Source: a virus. Taken from it: a DNA stretch of 35,598 nucleotides. The DNA lies in IMG/VR virus record IMGVR_UViG_3300042691_033953, positions 1 to 35,598 of that record. One strand, 5' to 3'. Both the position numbers and the translations under genes were made by a program. Positions 15,173 to 22,415 of this stretch are shown piece by piece (positions within the stretch are counted from its first letter, which is position 1; every line of letters begins with the position of its first letter). The notes beneath the pieces are model-generated. The model made no database searches and was not told where the DNA came from. It saw only the letters and a program-made list of their open reading frames with translations.

Positions 15173-15868
15173 TTATCCTGGCGTTTTCATAATTCTTTGC
15201 ATTCTTTCCCAGTTTTTCTGTCTTGTTGTATCATTCAATATTCTTGGGGCTTGATCACCTGATTGAGTCATTCCAGGTCTAGACATTGCTACTGGTTTTG
15301 CTAAATTAGCATCGGCCTTTTTTGCTTCTTTTGCAGCATCTTTATTAGGTATAAATCTTTTTAAAGCTTTATAAATACCGGCCCACTTGTCATACCCTTC
15401 TGGCATATGCTTATATGGTTCGGCTACTTCTGGATAATGGTATTCAAGATAGTCTAAATTTTCAGGAGTGCAAATGGTGTCAATATCTGAAAAGTTTTTG
15501 CGAAGCATTTGAGGATATTCTTTTTGCTCTTGTGCTTTTCTTTCTTGATCGTATCTTTCACGCTCTCTTTTTAAAGCTTCTTGAACTCTTTTTTCAATTA
15601 CATCTTCTTCTGTTTGTTCTCTTTCGTATTCTTGATGAATAGGCTTTTGCATAAGTGCTGCCATAGCTGCTTTTAAAGCTTCTGCTTCTTTAGCTTTTTC
15701 AATAGCTATTCTTTCCGCTTCTTCTTTTGCTTTTCTTTGCGCTTCTTTTTCTTGCCTAAATCTTCTCCAATTTATTTCCTCTGGATTTTCTTGAATTTCT
15801 TGCGTCTGTACGGGTTCTTGTGCTATAGCATTTTCTTTAATTGGTGTTTCAACGTTTTCATCTGACAT
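15173..15868 (-). CDS. Capsid scaffolding protein, 231 aa
   Basis: Very charged and almost entirely helical: residues about 35-125 are Glu/Lys/Arg/Ala-rich (K-A-K-E-E-A-E-R-I-A-I-E-K-A-K-E-A-E) with coiled-coil spacing. A short basic C-terminal tail ends Q-R-I-M-K-T-P-G and could contact the coat protein. There are no catalytic residues. It is the gene before the capsid gene and after the portal set, the usual scaffold position, and the length is in the normal range. The C-terminal coat-binding role is known for P22 scaffold; here it is inferred. Confidence 0.8.
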   Translation of the reverse strand: MSDENVETPIKENAIAQEPVQTQEIQENPEEINWRRFRQEKEAQRKAKEEAERIAIEKAKEAEALKAAMAALMQKPIHQEYEREQTEEDVIEKRVQEALKRERERYDQERKAQEQKEYPQMLRKNFSDIDTICTPENLDYLEYHYPEVAEPYKHMPEGYDKWAGIYKALKRFIPNKDAAKEAKKADANLAKPVAMSRPGMTQSGDQAPRILNDTTRQKNWERMQRIMKTPG

Positions 15869-15877
15869 GGTGTACCT

Positions 15878-16147
15878 ATGAGTGAAGTTAATGAAGTTAT
15901 TGTAAGAAGAGATTTAATAAAAAAAGAATTTGAAAGATATGAAAAAGTGATGAAATATTTAGAATGTGACGTTCCTATTCAAGCGCTATGTCTCCCAAAA
16001 GCAATCGAAAAGTGCTTAATTAGCGCGGGCTGTTTTCGTGTCTTCGATATGATTGATTGCGACCTTACTAAAATCAAAGGGTTGGGAAAAGTCAGAAGGA
16101 CACTCCTTCGCACCAGACTTAATGAGTTTTTCCCGATTGGCTTTTAG
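15878..16147 (+). CDS. RNA polymerase alpha C-terminal-domain-like protein, 89 aa
   Basis: Residues about 33-84 follow the bacterial alpha-CTD pattern: P-I-Q-A-L-C-L, then A-I-E-K-C-L, then A-G-C-F-R-V-F-D-M-I, then D-L-T-K-I-K-G-L-G-K (helix-hairpin-helix loop at 66-71), then L-L-R-T-R-L-N-E-F. Residues 1-30 form a charged helix. The alpha-CTD binds UP-element DNA and activators, so this protein could bind DNA or polymerase partners; that is inference. The start has only a weak GGTG site. The gene lies on the plus strand inside the minus-strand virion operon, 9 bases from the scaffold start, and its last 132 bases overlap the 200-aa gene antisense. HhH proteins of other kinds are the alternative. 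Confidence 0.68.
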   Translation: MSEVNEVIVRRDLIKKEFERYEKVMKYLECDVPIQALCLPKAIEKCLISAGCFRVFDMIDCDLTKIKGLGKVRRTLLRTRLNEFFPIGF

Positions 16148-16618
16148 GAATTCTATTTCTGATAAGTGAGAAAAATTGTTTTCTTTTCTTATTAATTCCC
16201 AAAATTCTCCTTTAAAAAAAGCGTCTGACCAAGCTTTTGTACTTCTCCATTTCTTTTCGACAAAAGGAGTTTCTGAGATCATAGCCATTTGAGCTGCATT
16301 TGGCAAACTCCAAAGCCTTTTTAGTTTTCCTGTAATTTTGTTATACAGAAAACACATTTGTTCAGGTCTAGGAGAAGGCAAATAAAGAAATGCAGCGTAT
16401 TTATGCCTACGAACCCCTTTAATCAAAGGGTCTGAAGCTACGAATAGACACACAAAATATTCTGGTTCATCAAATATTTGATGATGTCTTAATGCGCATT
16501 CGATGATATTAGGCATAACATCATCGGTTAGAGCATATCCTAATTCTAGTGGATCGTAAACGTGGGAGTCGCTACGCGCTTTTAACGATAGCTCTCCCGC
16601 GGTCTGTCTTTTTTTCAT
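16016..16618 (-). CDS. Virion-module protein of unknown function, 200 aa
   Basis: Family not recognised. A structured domain is suggested by E-P-E-Y-F-V-C-L-F-V-A-S, F-L-Y-L-P-S-P-R-P and C-F-L-Y-N-K-I-T-G-K-L-K-R-L-W-S-L-P. The C-terminal 44 residues are encoded by DNA that also encodes the alpha-CTD-like protein on the other strand, and they look like unstructured Lys/Glu/Asn-rich tail. The start overlaps the stop of the 73-aa gene (TAATG). It belongs to the group of small genes between portal and scaffold that many podoviruses carry. Confidence 0.6.
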   Translation of the reverse strand: MKKRQTAGELSLKARSDSHVYDPLELGYALTDDVMPNIIECALRHHQIFDEPEYFVCLFVASDPLIKGVRRHKYAAFLYLPSPRPEQMCFLYNKITGKLKRLWSLPNAAQMAMISETPFVEKKWRSTKAWSDAFFKGEFWELIRKENNFSHLSEIEFLKANREKLIKSGAKECPSDFSQPFDFSKVAINHIEDTKTARAN

Positions 16619-16839
16619 TAGGTATCCGTTTCATTCACTGGGTTATAAACTCTATAACGATCTTTTGTATTCATCGGATCAAAATCTCCACCCATAACCT
16701 GGTTTTTTCTATTCTTAGCAGGATCTGGATCATATTTGATTTCCCAATGATCTTGATGCATATTATAGGCCTTCCCTTCACGCTTATATCCAGGGTGAAA
16801 CTCTGGACTTTCTTTAGAATTGAATGGAATTTTAGCCAT
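16618..16839 (-). CDS. Small virion-module protein, 73 aa
   Basis: Not recognised. Polar, with many Asp/Lys/Asn/Pro and aromatic residues (F-H-P-G-Y-K-R-E-G-K-A-Y-N-M), and no hydrophobic core, so probably disordered or bound to another virion part. Good ribosome site (GGGGCC) at 5-7 bases. Its stop overlaps the start of the 200-aa gene, indicating coupled translation; it starts 9 bases after the 69-aa gene. Confidence 0.5.
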   Translation of the reverse strand: MAKIPFNSKESPEFHPGYKREGKAYNMHQDHWEIKYDPDPAKNRKNQVMGGDFDPMNTKDRYRVYNPVNETDT

Positions 16840-16848
16840 ATTGGCCCC

Positions 16849-17058
16849 CTAGTATTTCATCTTATGAGAACGAACGTAGTTTTTTAGTCCTTCATTTGCT
16901 CTATGATACTCTTCTGCTGCGTTCATCTCTGAACAGTATTTCATATCTACACCATCCATATTTGAGTAGCTTCTCTCAAATTGATGCTTAGGCATAGTAG
17001 GAGATTTCATCCCTGCTTCGCCTTTAGATCTTCCTTTTTCGATTTCATCCCTTTTCAT
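16849..17058 (-). CDS. Small basic protein, 69 aa
   Basis: Not recognised. Highly charged, with M-K-R-D-E-I-E-K-G-R-S-K-G at the start and a Lys/Tyr-rich C-terminus. Its ATG overlaps the TGA of the upstream HNH gene (ATGA), and a GGGGG ribosome site lies inside the HNH coding end. This implies that the ribosome site was there before the endonuclease gene was inserted. A small head-assembly or accessory protein is plausible. Confidence 0.5.
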   Translation of the reverse strand: MKRDEIEKGRSKGEAGMKSPTMPKHQFERSYSNMDGVDMKYCSEMNAAEEYHRANEGLKNYVRSHKMKY

Positions 17059-17786
17059 AATGCCCCCATGGTTTGCATCGTTGATGCAGTTTGTTGATTA
17101 TATTCCAATATTGTTTTTATCTGATTTATCCATTCTTTGTAAGACATTTCTCGCTTCATTAAGTTACATATGTTACAACACGAAACACAGTTATTAGTAA
17201 CATAGCCTATTTCATTATTCACTCTATCAATTCCGTTGTAGGCATAAAATCGATTTTTAATTTTTTTTGTGTTTTTCATTTTAAATTCATTGGATTTTGT
17301 TTTTCCGCAATAAACACACTCTTTTTCTATAATATCTTTCAACTCTTCTTTAGATAATTGAAAATCGATTCCTCTTTTTTTTGAAGCTTGCTTGTAATGG
17401 TTGTACACCCTATTTGGTCCTATCTCATTTGCTTCTTTTGATAGATAACATCCGCATGATTTACGTTGACCATTTAAAAGGTATGCTCCTCGTGTTATTT
17501 TTTCCTCTCCACACTCACACACACATTTGAAATTTGATAATGTATTGCACTTTTTCCCTAGTTTTTCTAAAACAATCAACATTCCAAATTTTTTTCCGAT
17601 TATAGAGTTTGAACATCCACAATCTGTAGGTTTCCATACTTTTCTTATGTAATAGCTATCTAAAACTTTTTCTTTTCCGCATTTACATCTACATACCCAA
17701 CTATGATACTTCCTTTTTCCATCAGGAGACCTACCTACTACAATCCAATCACCATATTTTTCACCTGTTAGGTCTAAAAGTTGCAT
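17055..17786 (-). CDS. HNH homing-type endonuclease with zinc-cluster modules, 243 aa
   Basis: The longer frame begins at 17819. The ATG at 17786 is preferred because AAGGTGG stands just before it and the product then starts M-Q-L-L-D-L-T-G, the usual opening of this endonuclease group. Residues about 30-125 carry two C-x-C-G...C-G-C zinc modules (C-R-C-K-C-G ... D-C-G-C; C-V-C-E-C-G ... S-C-G-C). The C-terminal half has E-K-E-C-V-Y-C-G and a long G-I-D-R-V-N-N segment then N-C-V-S-C-C-N-I-C-N, the HNH-like nuclease core with its Asn/Asp pair. It lies between portal and the 69-aa gene, a free-standing homing insertion. Confidence 0.85.
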   Translation of the reverse strand: MQLLDLTGEKYGDWIVVGRSPDGKRKYHSWVCRCKCGKEKVLDSYYIRKVWKPTDCGCSNSIIGKKFGMLIVLEKLGKKCNTLSNFKCVCECGEEKITRGAYLLNGQRKSCGCYLSKEANEIGPNRVYNHYKQASKKRGIDFQLSKEELKDIIEKECVYCGKTKSNEFKMKNTKKIKNRFYAYNGIDRVNNEIGYVTNNCVSCCNICNLMKREMSYKEWINQIKTILEYNQQTASTMQTMGAL

Positions 17787-17827
17787 ACATCCACCTTTTT
17801 TTATAGGTGATTTTAACATCTTTTAGA

Positions 17828-19831
17828 CTAAACTGAAAGCATTTCATTGGGTATATTACTTGTATTTTGATTCTTAATTGCCATTGCTATTTCGTAAGAT
17901 CTTTGAATCATTTCTAGATCCATATTTTCAAGCTCTAACATAGACTTTACTAAATTCATCTCAGTCTGCGCTTTTTTATGGTCTGCTGAGGCTTCAATCT
18001 CATCAATTTTTGCCATCTCACTGTTTGTTTTAGCGCGCTTAAGAAGAATTTCTGCCTGCGCTTTTTGTTCTTCAATCTGTAGTTTTTGTTGCTCCATCTG
18101 AGCTTGCTGTTGCTGTGCTTGTTGTTGTCCTTGCGCTTCTTCTTGCATGTCTTCAATCACTTGCTTTTTGTTAGTGATCATAGCAGCGTTCAAAATTGTT
18201 TTATTGGCTATTGGAATACCAATTTCTTTGAAATGAAGCAATTGCTGAAGCTCAGTCTGTCTTTGTGTAGCTGTGTAATTTCCCTCTTCAACTTCAATAG
18301 AATATTTCTGACTGTAATTTGAAAAGAATTTAGGATCTGCGTCATGTCCTAATATACTACGAATTTTACCTTTAGAAAAGTTCTTTCTAATAGCTTGTAA
18401 ACGTATTGATCCAAATATTCTTTGCGTATAATCTGCTTTATCTAAAATACTTTGTAGAGTTGTAAGACCAGCAGATTGACGAAGCATGGATAATATTCCA
18501 GCCTTATCATCATCAGCAGATCCTAATAATTCTTCGTTAACACCTGATATCTTTGTAATATCGTCTGAAAGTATTCTTGAAAGCTCTATCATACTTGCTG
18601 GTATATTTGGAGCCTCTATTCTTTGAATTTCATTGGCTGATCTTCCAGCTTTTAATGGAATCACGAACCCTTGACCAGATTGTCTAAACGCTTTTGGATC
18701 AACAACAGCATCAATTGGATAAATCCACCCTGAGTTAATCTGAGATTGCATAATATCCAATTCAATAACTTTTCTCAAATTGTACAAGTATTGACTGTCT
18801 CTCAAATTTCTAACCATACCCATGATACGCCATTGATAGGATTGAATATCAGGCTCGTGATAACAAACCATTGGAGCCATAGGATAAGCGTCAATATGCA
18901 ATAAATTATCCCCGTGATACATCGTTTTGCCGCCAATATCAATCATTAGCTTAACAGTTGGGATTTGCATCTTTTTGACTTTAAGCCATGGTTGTTGCCT
19001 GAGAACCATTTCTAGCTCTCCTTCCATCATATCTTTGTCTTCTTCCCATTCAGTAGATTCCCCTGAAATAGGATCGATAATCATAGTGGCTTCACGTGTA
19101 CTTCTATAATGGATTTCATCGTAAGTATAAAGTCTATTTGTATCAAGATTCAACAGCTCAGCCTGCAGAGGAAACTTCCCGTCCTTCATAGATGATGGGC
19201 TCATCTTATCTATTTCTTTCTCTCTGCCTGGCAATAATGCTTTTGCTGCATTCTTGTTAACCCATCTTCTTCTCCAAATAAATTGGCAATCTGAGAAATC
19301 CATTTTACGCCAATAAGGATCAATCAAGAAATTATTGTAAGAAACTTGATCAGTAAAAAGATCACCAGATATCGGATCCAAAGTGTAGTCTGGATACAAA
19401 TGCAACAAAGTGAGGCCTGTATCAAGAGCCCCCTCAAATGCTTGAGAAAAATATTCTTGAAATCCATCGCGATTTTCACACCATTTTATAACGGCGTTGT
19501 AATCATCTGAAAGAACATCGTTTTGTAGATTAGGCATCGTAATAGTTGATTTACGATGTTTTCTTTGATAACCGGCCACCATATTTATATGTCGGCGAAT
19601 CAGGTTAAAAAACCATCTTCTAGAATTTTGGTATTGATTATCTCCGTAGACCATTGTATAAAGTGATTGATCGCCTACTTTATACCTTTTATCAATCGAT
19701 CCCTGCTGCCAATATGAAGCATTAGCAGGATAAGCATACTGATAAAAGTGCTCCTTCATTTGCTGTAAGTTTTTAGAGCTTACTTCGCTAGGATCAATAT
19801 AGCCGGAAGCTTGATTGTCGTAAGATCCCAT
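17828..19831 (-). CDS. Portal protein, P22 gp1-like, 667 aa
   Basis: The length fits P22-type portals. The N-terminal half has aromatic-rich segments (Y-A-Y-P-A-N-A-S-Y-W, W-F-F-N-L-I-R-R-H-I-N-M-V-A-G-Y-Q-R), then a long core with D-P-Y-W-R-K-M-D-F-S-D-C and F-I-W-R-R-R-W-V. Residues about 560-640 are a long Gln/Lys/Glu coiled coil (Q-Q-Q-A-Q-M-E-Q-Q-K-L-Q), as in the barrel of P22-like portals. Position after terminase and before scaffold fits. An AGGGG ribosome site is about 6 bases before the ATG. The portal forms the dodecameric DNA gate of the head. Confidence 0.85.
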   Translation of the reverse strand: MGSYDNQASGYIDPSEVSSKNLQQMKEHFYQYAYPANASYWQQGSIDKRYKVGDQSLYTMVYGDNQYQNSRRWFFNLIRRHINMVAGYQRKHRKSTITMPNLQNDVLSDDYNAVIKWCENRDGFQEYFSQAFEGALDTGLTLLHLYPDYTLDPISGDLFTDQVSYNNFLIDPYWRKMDFSDCQFIWRRRWVNKNAAKALLPGREKEIDKMSPSSMKDGKFPLQAELLNLDTNRLYTYDEIHYRSTREATMIIDPISGESTEWEEDKDMMEGELEMVLRQQPWLKVKKMQIPTVKLMIDIGGKTMYHGDNLLHIDAYPMAPMVCYHEPDIQSYQWRIMGMVRNLRDSQYLYNLRKVIELDIMQSQINSGWIYPIDAVVDPKAFRQSGQGFVIPLKAGRSANEIQRIEAPNIPASMIELSRILSDDITKISGVNEELLGSADDDKAGILSMLRQSAGLTTLQSILDKADYTQRIFGSIRLQAIRKNFSKGKIRSILGHDADPKFFSNYSQKYSIEVEEGNYTATQRQTELQQLLHFKEIGIPIANKTILNAAMITNKKQVIEDMQEEAQGQQQAQQQQAQMEQQKLQIEEQKAQAEILLKRAKTNSEMAKIDEIEASADHKKAQTEMNLVKSMLELENMDLEMIQRSYEIAMAIKNQNTSNIPNEMLSV

Positions 19832-19894
19832 TAAACACCCCTAATAAAAGAAAATTCAATATAGAGAATTCTTTAAGAGATGTCTAGTAGAGAT

Positions 19895-20116
19895 TTAGGG
19901 TTTTCTACTGAATTCGTTTTCCCTTCTTCGTTGTAGATGAGAGAATGTAAACTTTTCAGGATCTAGAACATATTTTGACTCGTTTTCTTTAGAAAACTTT
20001 TCTGCTTCTTCTCTTGTTGAGAAACTTGTTATAAACGATTTTATGCCTTTTCTTCTTATTTGCAGTCTCCAAACAAAAGACCCGTCTTTATTTTTTCTGG
20101 GAAATATTGAAGCCAT
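19895..20116 (-). CDS. Arm-DNA-binding-like small protein (integrase N-terminus-like), 73 aa
   Basis: F-V-W-R-L-Q-I-R-R-K-G-I-K-S-F, then F-S-T-R-E-E-A-E-K-F, is the three-stranded-sheet-plus-helix pattern of the arm-DNA-binding domain at the start of tyrosine integrases and of AP2-like phage proteins. No catalytic domain follows: the frame closes at 73 aa and the portal gene begins 63 bases later. It may be a free DNA-binding regulator or a remnant of an integrase. It follows a small membrane-protein gene by 4 bases, with AAGAAA as a weak ribosome site. Confidence 0.55.
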   Translation of the reverse strand: MASIFPRKNKDGSFVWRLQIRRKGIKSFITSFSTREEAEKFSKENESKYVLDPEKFTFSHLQRRRENEFSRKP

Positions 20117-20120
20117 TTTA

Positions 20121-20291
20121 TCATTTCTTCCCTTTTATGTTTTTATTAATTTTCGCATGAATTTCCTGACCTGAACTTACGGCGTGAAATATCGCATCGA
20201 TTTTTTTGTCTGCTTGTATGTACAAAAATATGATAGTGGCTAAATTTGCTGAAACTACAGATATAGAAATAATAAAATAGATCCAACACAC
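20121..20291 (-). CDS. Small membrane-anchored helical protein, 56 aa (GTG start)
   Basis: Below the length of an ordinary ORF search. GTG at 20291 has an AGGGGG site 6-10 bases upstream and reads to TGA at 20121. Residues about 3-25 (W-I-Y-F-I-I-S-I-S-V-V-S-A-N-L-A-T-I-I-F) are one membrane span; the rest is a charged helix (A-D-K-K-I-D-A-I-F-H-A-V) with a Lys-rich end. It has the same plan as at least four other tiny proteins in this genome. Confidence 0.6.
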   Translation of the reverse strand: MCWIYFIISISVVSANLATIIFLYIQADKKIDAIFHAVSSGQEIHAKINKNIKGKK

Positions 20292-20319
20292 GAAATAACC
20301 CCCTATCAGTTACCCCTTG

Positions 20320-20375
20320 AAAAAAAACAAGCCGCGGTTAAGGGAAACCGTTTTCGAATGCCTTCTAGGCTTGTT
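20320..20375 (-). terminator. Intrinsic terminator after the lipoprotein gene
   Basis: On the minus strand AACAAGCC and GGCTTGTT form the outer 8-bp stem, an inner CGGTT/AACCG stem stacks inside, and eight T bases follow. It would end the transcript carrying the 55-aa and lipoprotein genes. Confidence 0.75.
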
Positions 20376-20387
20376 TGATGGTATATA

Positions 20388-20609
20388 TTATAGGTTTTCT
20401 GGCATTAATTCAACTTCTTTTTGTTCTTCAACGTGTGTTTGTTTTTGCTCTTGTTCTATTTCAAATTTGATTTTACAAATAAGATCTTTTTCAGCAGTTT
20501 TTGATAGACTATCTGCTTGAATTGACATTAATGAGTACGCAGAAGCTGCCGATCCAACAGAGCAGGAGCTAAGCGTTAGAAAAATTGAGAAAAATAATAA
20601 AACTTTCAT
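20388..20609 (-). CDS. Small lipoprotein, 73 aa
   Basis: The long frame starts at 20678, but the ATG at 20609 is preferred: AAGGACGG stands before it and the product begins with a lipoprotein signal, M-K-V-L-L-F-F-S-I-F-L-T then the lipobox L-S-S-C (Cys16). The mature part is Ser/Ala-rich, then charged and Gln/Glu/His-rich, without further membrane spans. Small phage lipoproteins may be outer-membrane spanin subunits or surface-exclusion proteins. No inner-membrane spanin partner is identified next to it. Its start overlaps the stop of the 55-aa gene (ATGA). Confidence 0.7.
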   Translation of the reverse strand: MKVLLFFSIFLTLSSCSVGSAASAYSLMSIQADSLSKTAEKDLICKIKFEIEQEQKQTHVEEQKEVELMPENL

Positions 20610-20773
20610 ATTCCGTCCTTTATATTTCGTTCTTTCAATAAATCCGCTGTTTTTTTGCACCAGCCACATATCGGACAATAATTAACTATTTGCGTGCTAA
20701 CCTCACCTTTAGGAGAAGTGTATATCATCAAATTATCTTCAACTAATATCTTATCGTATTCACAGCAGTGCAT
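20606..20773 (-). CDS. Small Cys-rich protein, 55 aa
   Basis: Read directly: ATG at 20773 with a GGAG site 8-12 bases upstream, ending in TGA at 20606 that overlaps the lipoprotein start. Residues about 1-5 carry C-C (M-H-C-C-E-Y), and residues about 33-40 carry C-P-I-C-G-W-C. The four or five Cys could hold one zinc ion. No family recognised. The coupling to the lipoprotein gene argues that it is translated. Confidence 0.55.
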   Translation of the reverse strand: MHCCEYDKILVEDNLMIYTSPKGEVSTQIVNYCPICGWCKKTADLLKERNIKDGI

Positions 20774-20850
20774 TTCAGATCTCCTGTTTTTTCGGATAAC
20801 TTAATCGCTTTTTTTATCCAGCTAAATAAGCAGTAGAATTATTTAAGACA

Positions 20851-21465
20851 CTAAATGCATATATCAAATAAATCTTCTGTAAGCTCAAAATATATTATAT
20901 ACTCCATATCATATGGCAATCTAGCTACGCATCTCTTTGTCATGATGTTTGAATAAAATTGAGTTACCTTGCAATACCCAAACTCTACCGGAAAACTATC
21001 CATTGTAATTATTGGAGGATTTTTAAATTTTATGACACCATCTTCAGCAAAGTTTCCCCCGCGAAAGTAGGCGTCAGTTACCCCCATTCTAGTACAATCA
21101 ATATAACTCTTTAGGAGTTGGTCATTTTCAGATATCTGTTTGTCTTTTTGACATGGTGGTGTTTCTTGTATCAAATACTTCATTTTTCCTTGAAGTATAT
21201 ATTGCCATAAAGTTGCCGAAAGAACTTTTTGTAAATATGTGTCGTATTTTAAATCTATTAATTGCTGGAAATACGGCTTAACATTAATTTTTATTTCATT
21301 TTCTTTATCGCCTAAAAGATTACCAAATAAATATAAATCGTTTTTATTGTAAAAATTTGTGTATGAAACAATTTTTCCTTCATCGTTTTCAAGCCATCTT
21401 TCGACCATTTCAAGTATTTCTCTGTGTAGCATATATTTTATATTTTTTTTTAAACCTTTTGACAT
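20851..21465 (-). CDS. Hypothetical protein coupled to the recombinase, 204 aa
   Basis: Family not recognised. Lys-rich start, then a mixed helix/strand domain (Y-F-Q-Q-L-I-D-L-K-Y-D-T-Y, L-W-Q-Y-I-L-Q-G-K-M-K-Y-L-I) and a C-terminal beta part (P-P-I-I-T-M-D-S-F-P-V-E-F-G-Y-C). Its start lies 16 bases inside the recombinase gene in another frame. An in-frame alternative start (Met12, 21432) exists with no ribosome site. Overlap and order suggest it works with, or is controlled with, the recombinase. Confidence 0.55.
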   Translation of the reverse strand: MSKGLKKNIKYMLHREILEMVERWLENDEGKIVSYTNFYNKNDLYLFGNLLGDKENEIKINVKPYFQQLIDLKYDTYLQKVLSATLWQYILQGKMKYLIQETPPCQKDKQISENDQLLKSYIDCTRMGVTDAYFRGGNFAEDGVIKFKNPPIITMDSFPVEFGYCKVTQFYSNIMTKRCVARLPYDMEYIIYFELTEDLFDICI

Positions 21466-22142
21466 TTTTGATTAAATCTTTTTACCATTATCCATACTGA
21501 ATTGTGTTTCCAGTTTTTCCCTTTTCTGTTTTTGTATTTTTTCCTATTCAACTCATCTGAAATATACCTTAAAGAGCAACTATCTTTCATTTCGTATATT
21601 TCCTGTAATATTTTTTGCTCTTGTTCATCAGGTTCAATATGTATGGAATCAGAAGACAATCTATAACCATATGGAATGTATCCCACTCGTTGCCCTTTTT
21701 TTTTCTTTACTTGCATCGCTGCTTTTGTTCGAGCTCCTATAATAAGGCGTTCATATTCCCCAAATGCATCAACCATTCTTTTCATTAATATTGAAGATGG
21801 ATCATTTGCATCACTAACATCTCCACTAGCGCTTATTAATCTCGCCTTTTTTCTTTCTACCGCACGCTCAATCATTGCGTTAATTATTGGATCTCTTCCA
21901 ATACGGTCACGTTTGGCAATTAACAAGACATCTCCTTTGTCAAGTGCATCTATTGAAAGAAGTAAATTTGGTCTTCTGTCTATAGAAAGGGATCCGCTAT
22001 AACCTTCATCAATAAATTCAATAGAGTCGTTATCTCCGTTGTTTTTTATATAACGATGACAAATTTCACGTTGAGATTGAAGGCCGAGGCCTGATTCGAC
22101 TTGCTTATCAGTGCTTACTCGAAGATATATTACATACTTCAT
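21450..22142 (-). CDS. Serine recombinase (resolvase/invertase type), 230 aa
   Basis: Begins M-K-Y-V-I-Y-L-R-V-S-T-D, with the nucleophile Ser10 and Arg8. I-A-K-R-D-R-I-G-R-D at about 75-84 is the second catalytic motif, and F-G-E-Y-E-R begins the long dimer helix. After about residue 140 comes a Lys-rich linker and a short recombinase-like DNA-binding region (Y-I-P-Y-G-Y-R, then I-S-D-E-L-N-R-K-K-Y). It is far smaller than large serine integrases (over 450 aa), nearer to resolvases and IS607-like or small phage recombinases. It may resolve multimers or invert or integrate DNA; no crossover site was found beside it. No clear ribosome site. Confidence 0.9.
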   Translation of the reverse strand: MKYVIYLRVSTDKQVESGLGLQSQREICHRYIKNNGDNDSIEFIDEGYSGSLSIDRRPNLLLSIDALDKGDVLLIAKRDRIGRDPIINAMIERAVERKKARLISASGDVSDANDPSSILMKRMVDAFGEYERLIIGARTKAAMQVKKKKGQRVGYIPYGYRLSSDSIHIEPDEQEQKILQEIYEMKDSCSLRYISDELNRKKYKNRKGKNWKHNSVWIMVKRFNQKCQKV

Positions 22143-22228
22143 GATTTATATTTTACTGTGTTTGTTTACGGGGCGGTTATTGAACACTTTATAAAAAAAA
22201 TTTTTATATTTATGGGTTATCGGACATG

Positions 22229-22414
22229 TTATTTGTTTTTGTAATCCGTTTCGTAAAATCCAGATCCTTTAAAATGCAGTCCGATCCCAGCGCTTATGCA
22301 TTTGCTTAGAATCCGACTGCAATCTGGACACGAAATATTTAACGTTTCGCTCATTTTATGTAGATGAGAAGTTATCTGCTCGCATTTTGGGCATTTATAG
22401 TCGTAGGTAGGCAT
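22229..22414 (-). CDS. FmdB-like zinc ribbon protein, 61 aa
   Basis: M-P-T-Y-D-Y-K-C-P-K-C at the start, then I-S-C-P-D-C, form a four-Cys zinc ribbon (Cys8, Cys11, Cys29, Cys32). The end, I-S-A-G-I-G-L-H-F-K-G-S-G-F-Y-E-T-D, is the characteristic tail of bacterial FmdB-family regulators, which is notable in a phage. FmdB proteins are poorly understood regulators, named from formamidase operons. It may be a captured host gene. It starts 1 base after the stop of the HNH gene. Confidence 0.85.
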   Translation of the reverse strand: MPTYDYKCPKCEQITSHLHKMSETLNISCPDCSRILSKCISAGIGLHFKGSGFYETDYKNK

Positions 22415-22415
22415 A

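Noticed and set aside
20327-20375. Degenerate tRNA or attachment core (contains TTCGAAT-like loop)
   Set aside because: No acceptor or D arm can be formed; the minus-strand hairpin plus eight T fits a terminator.
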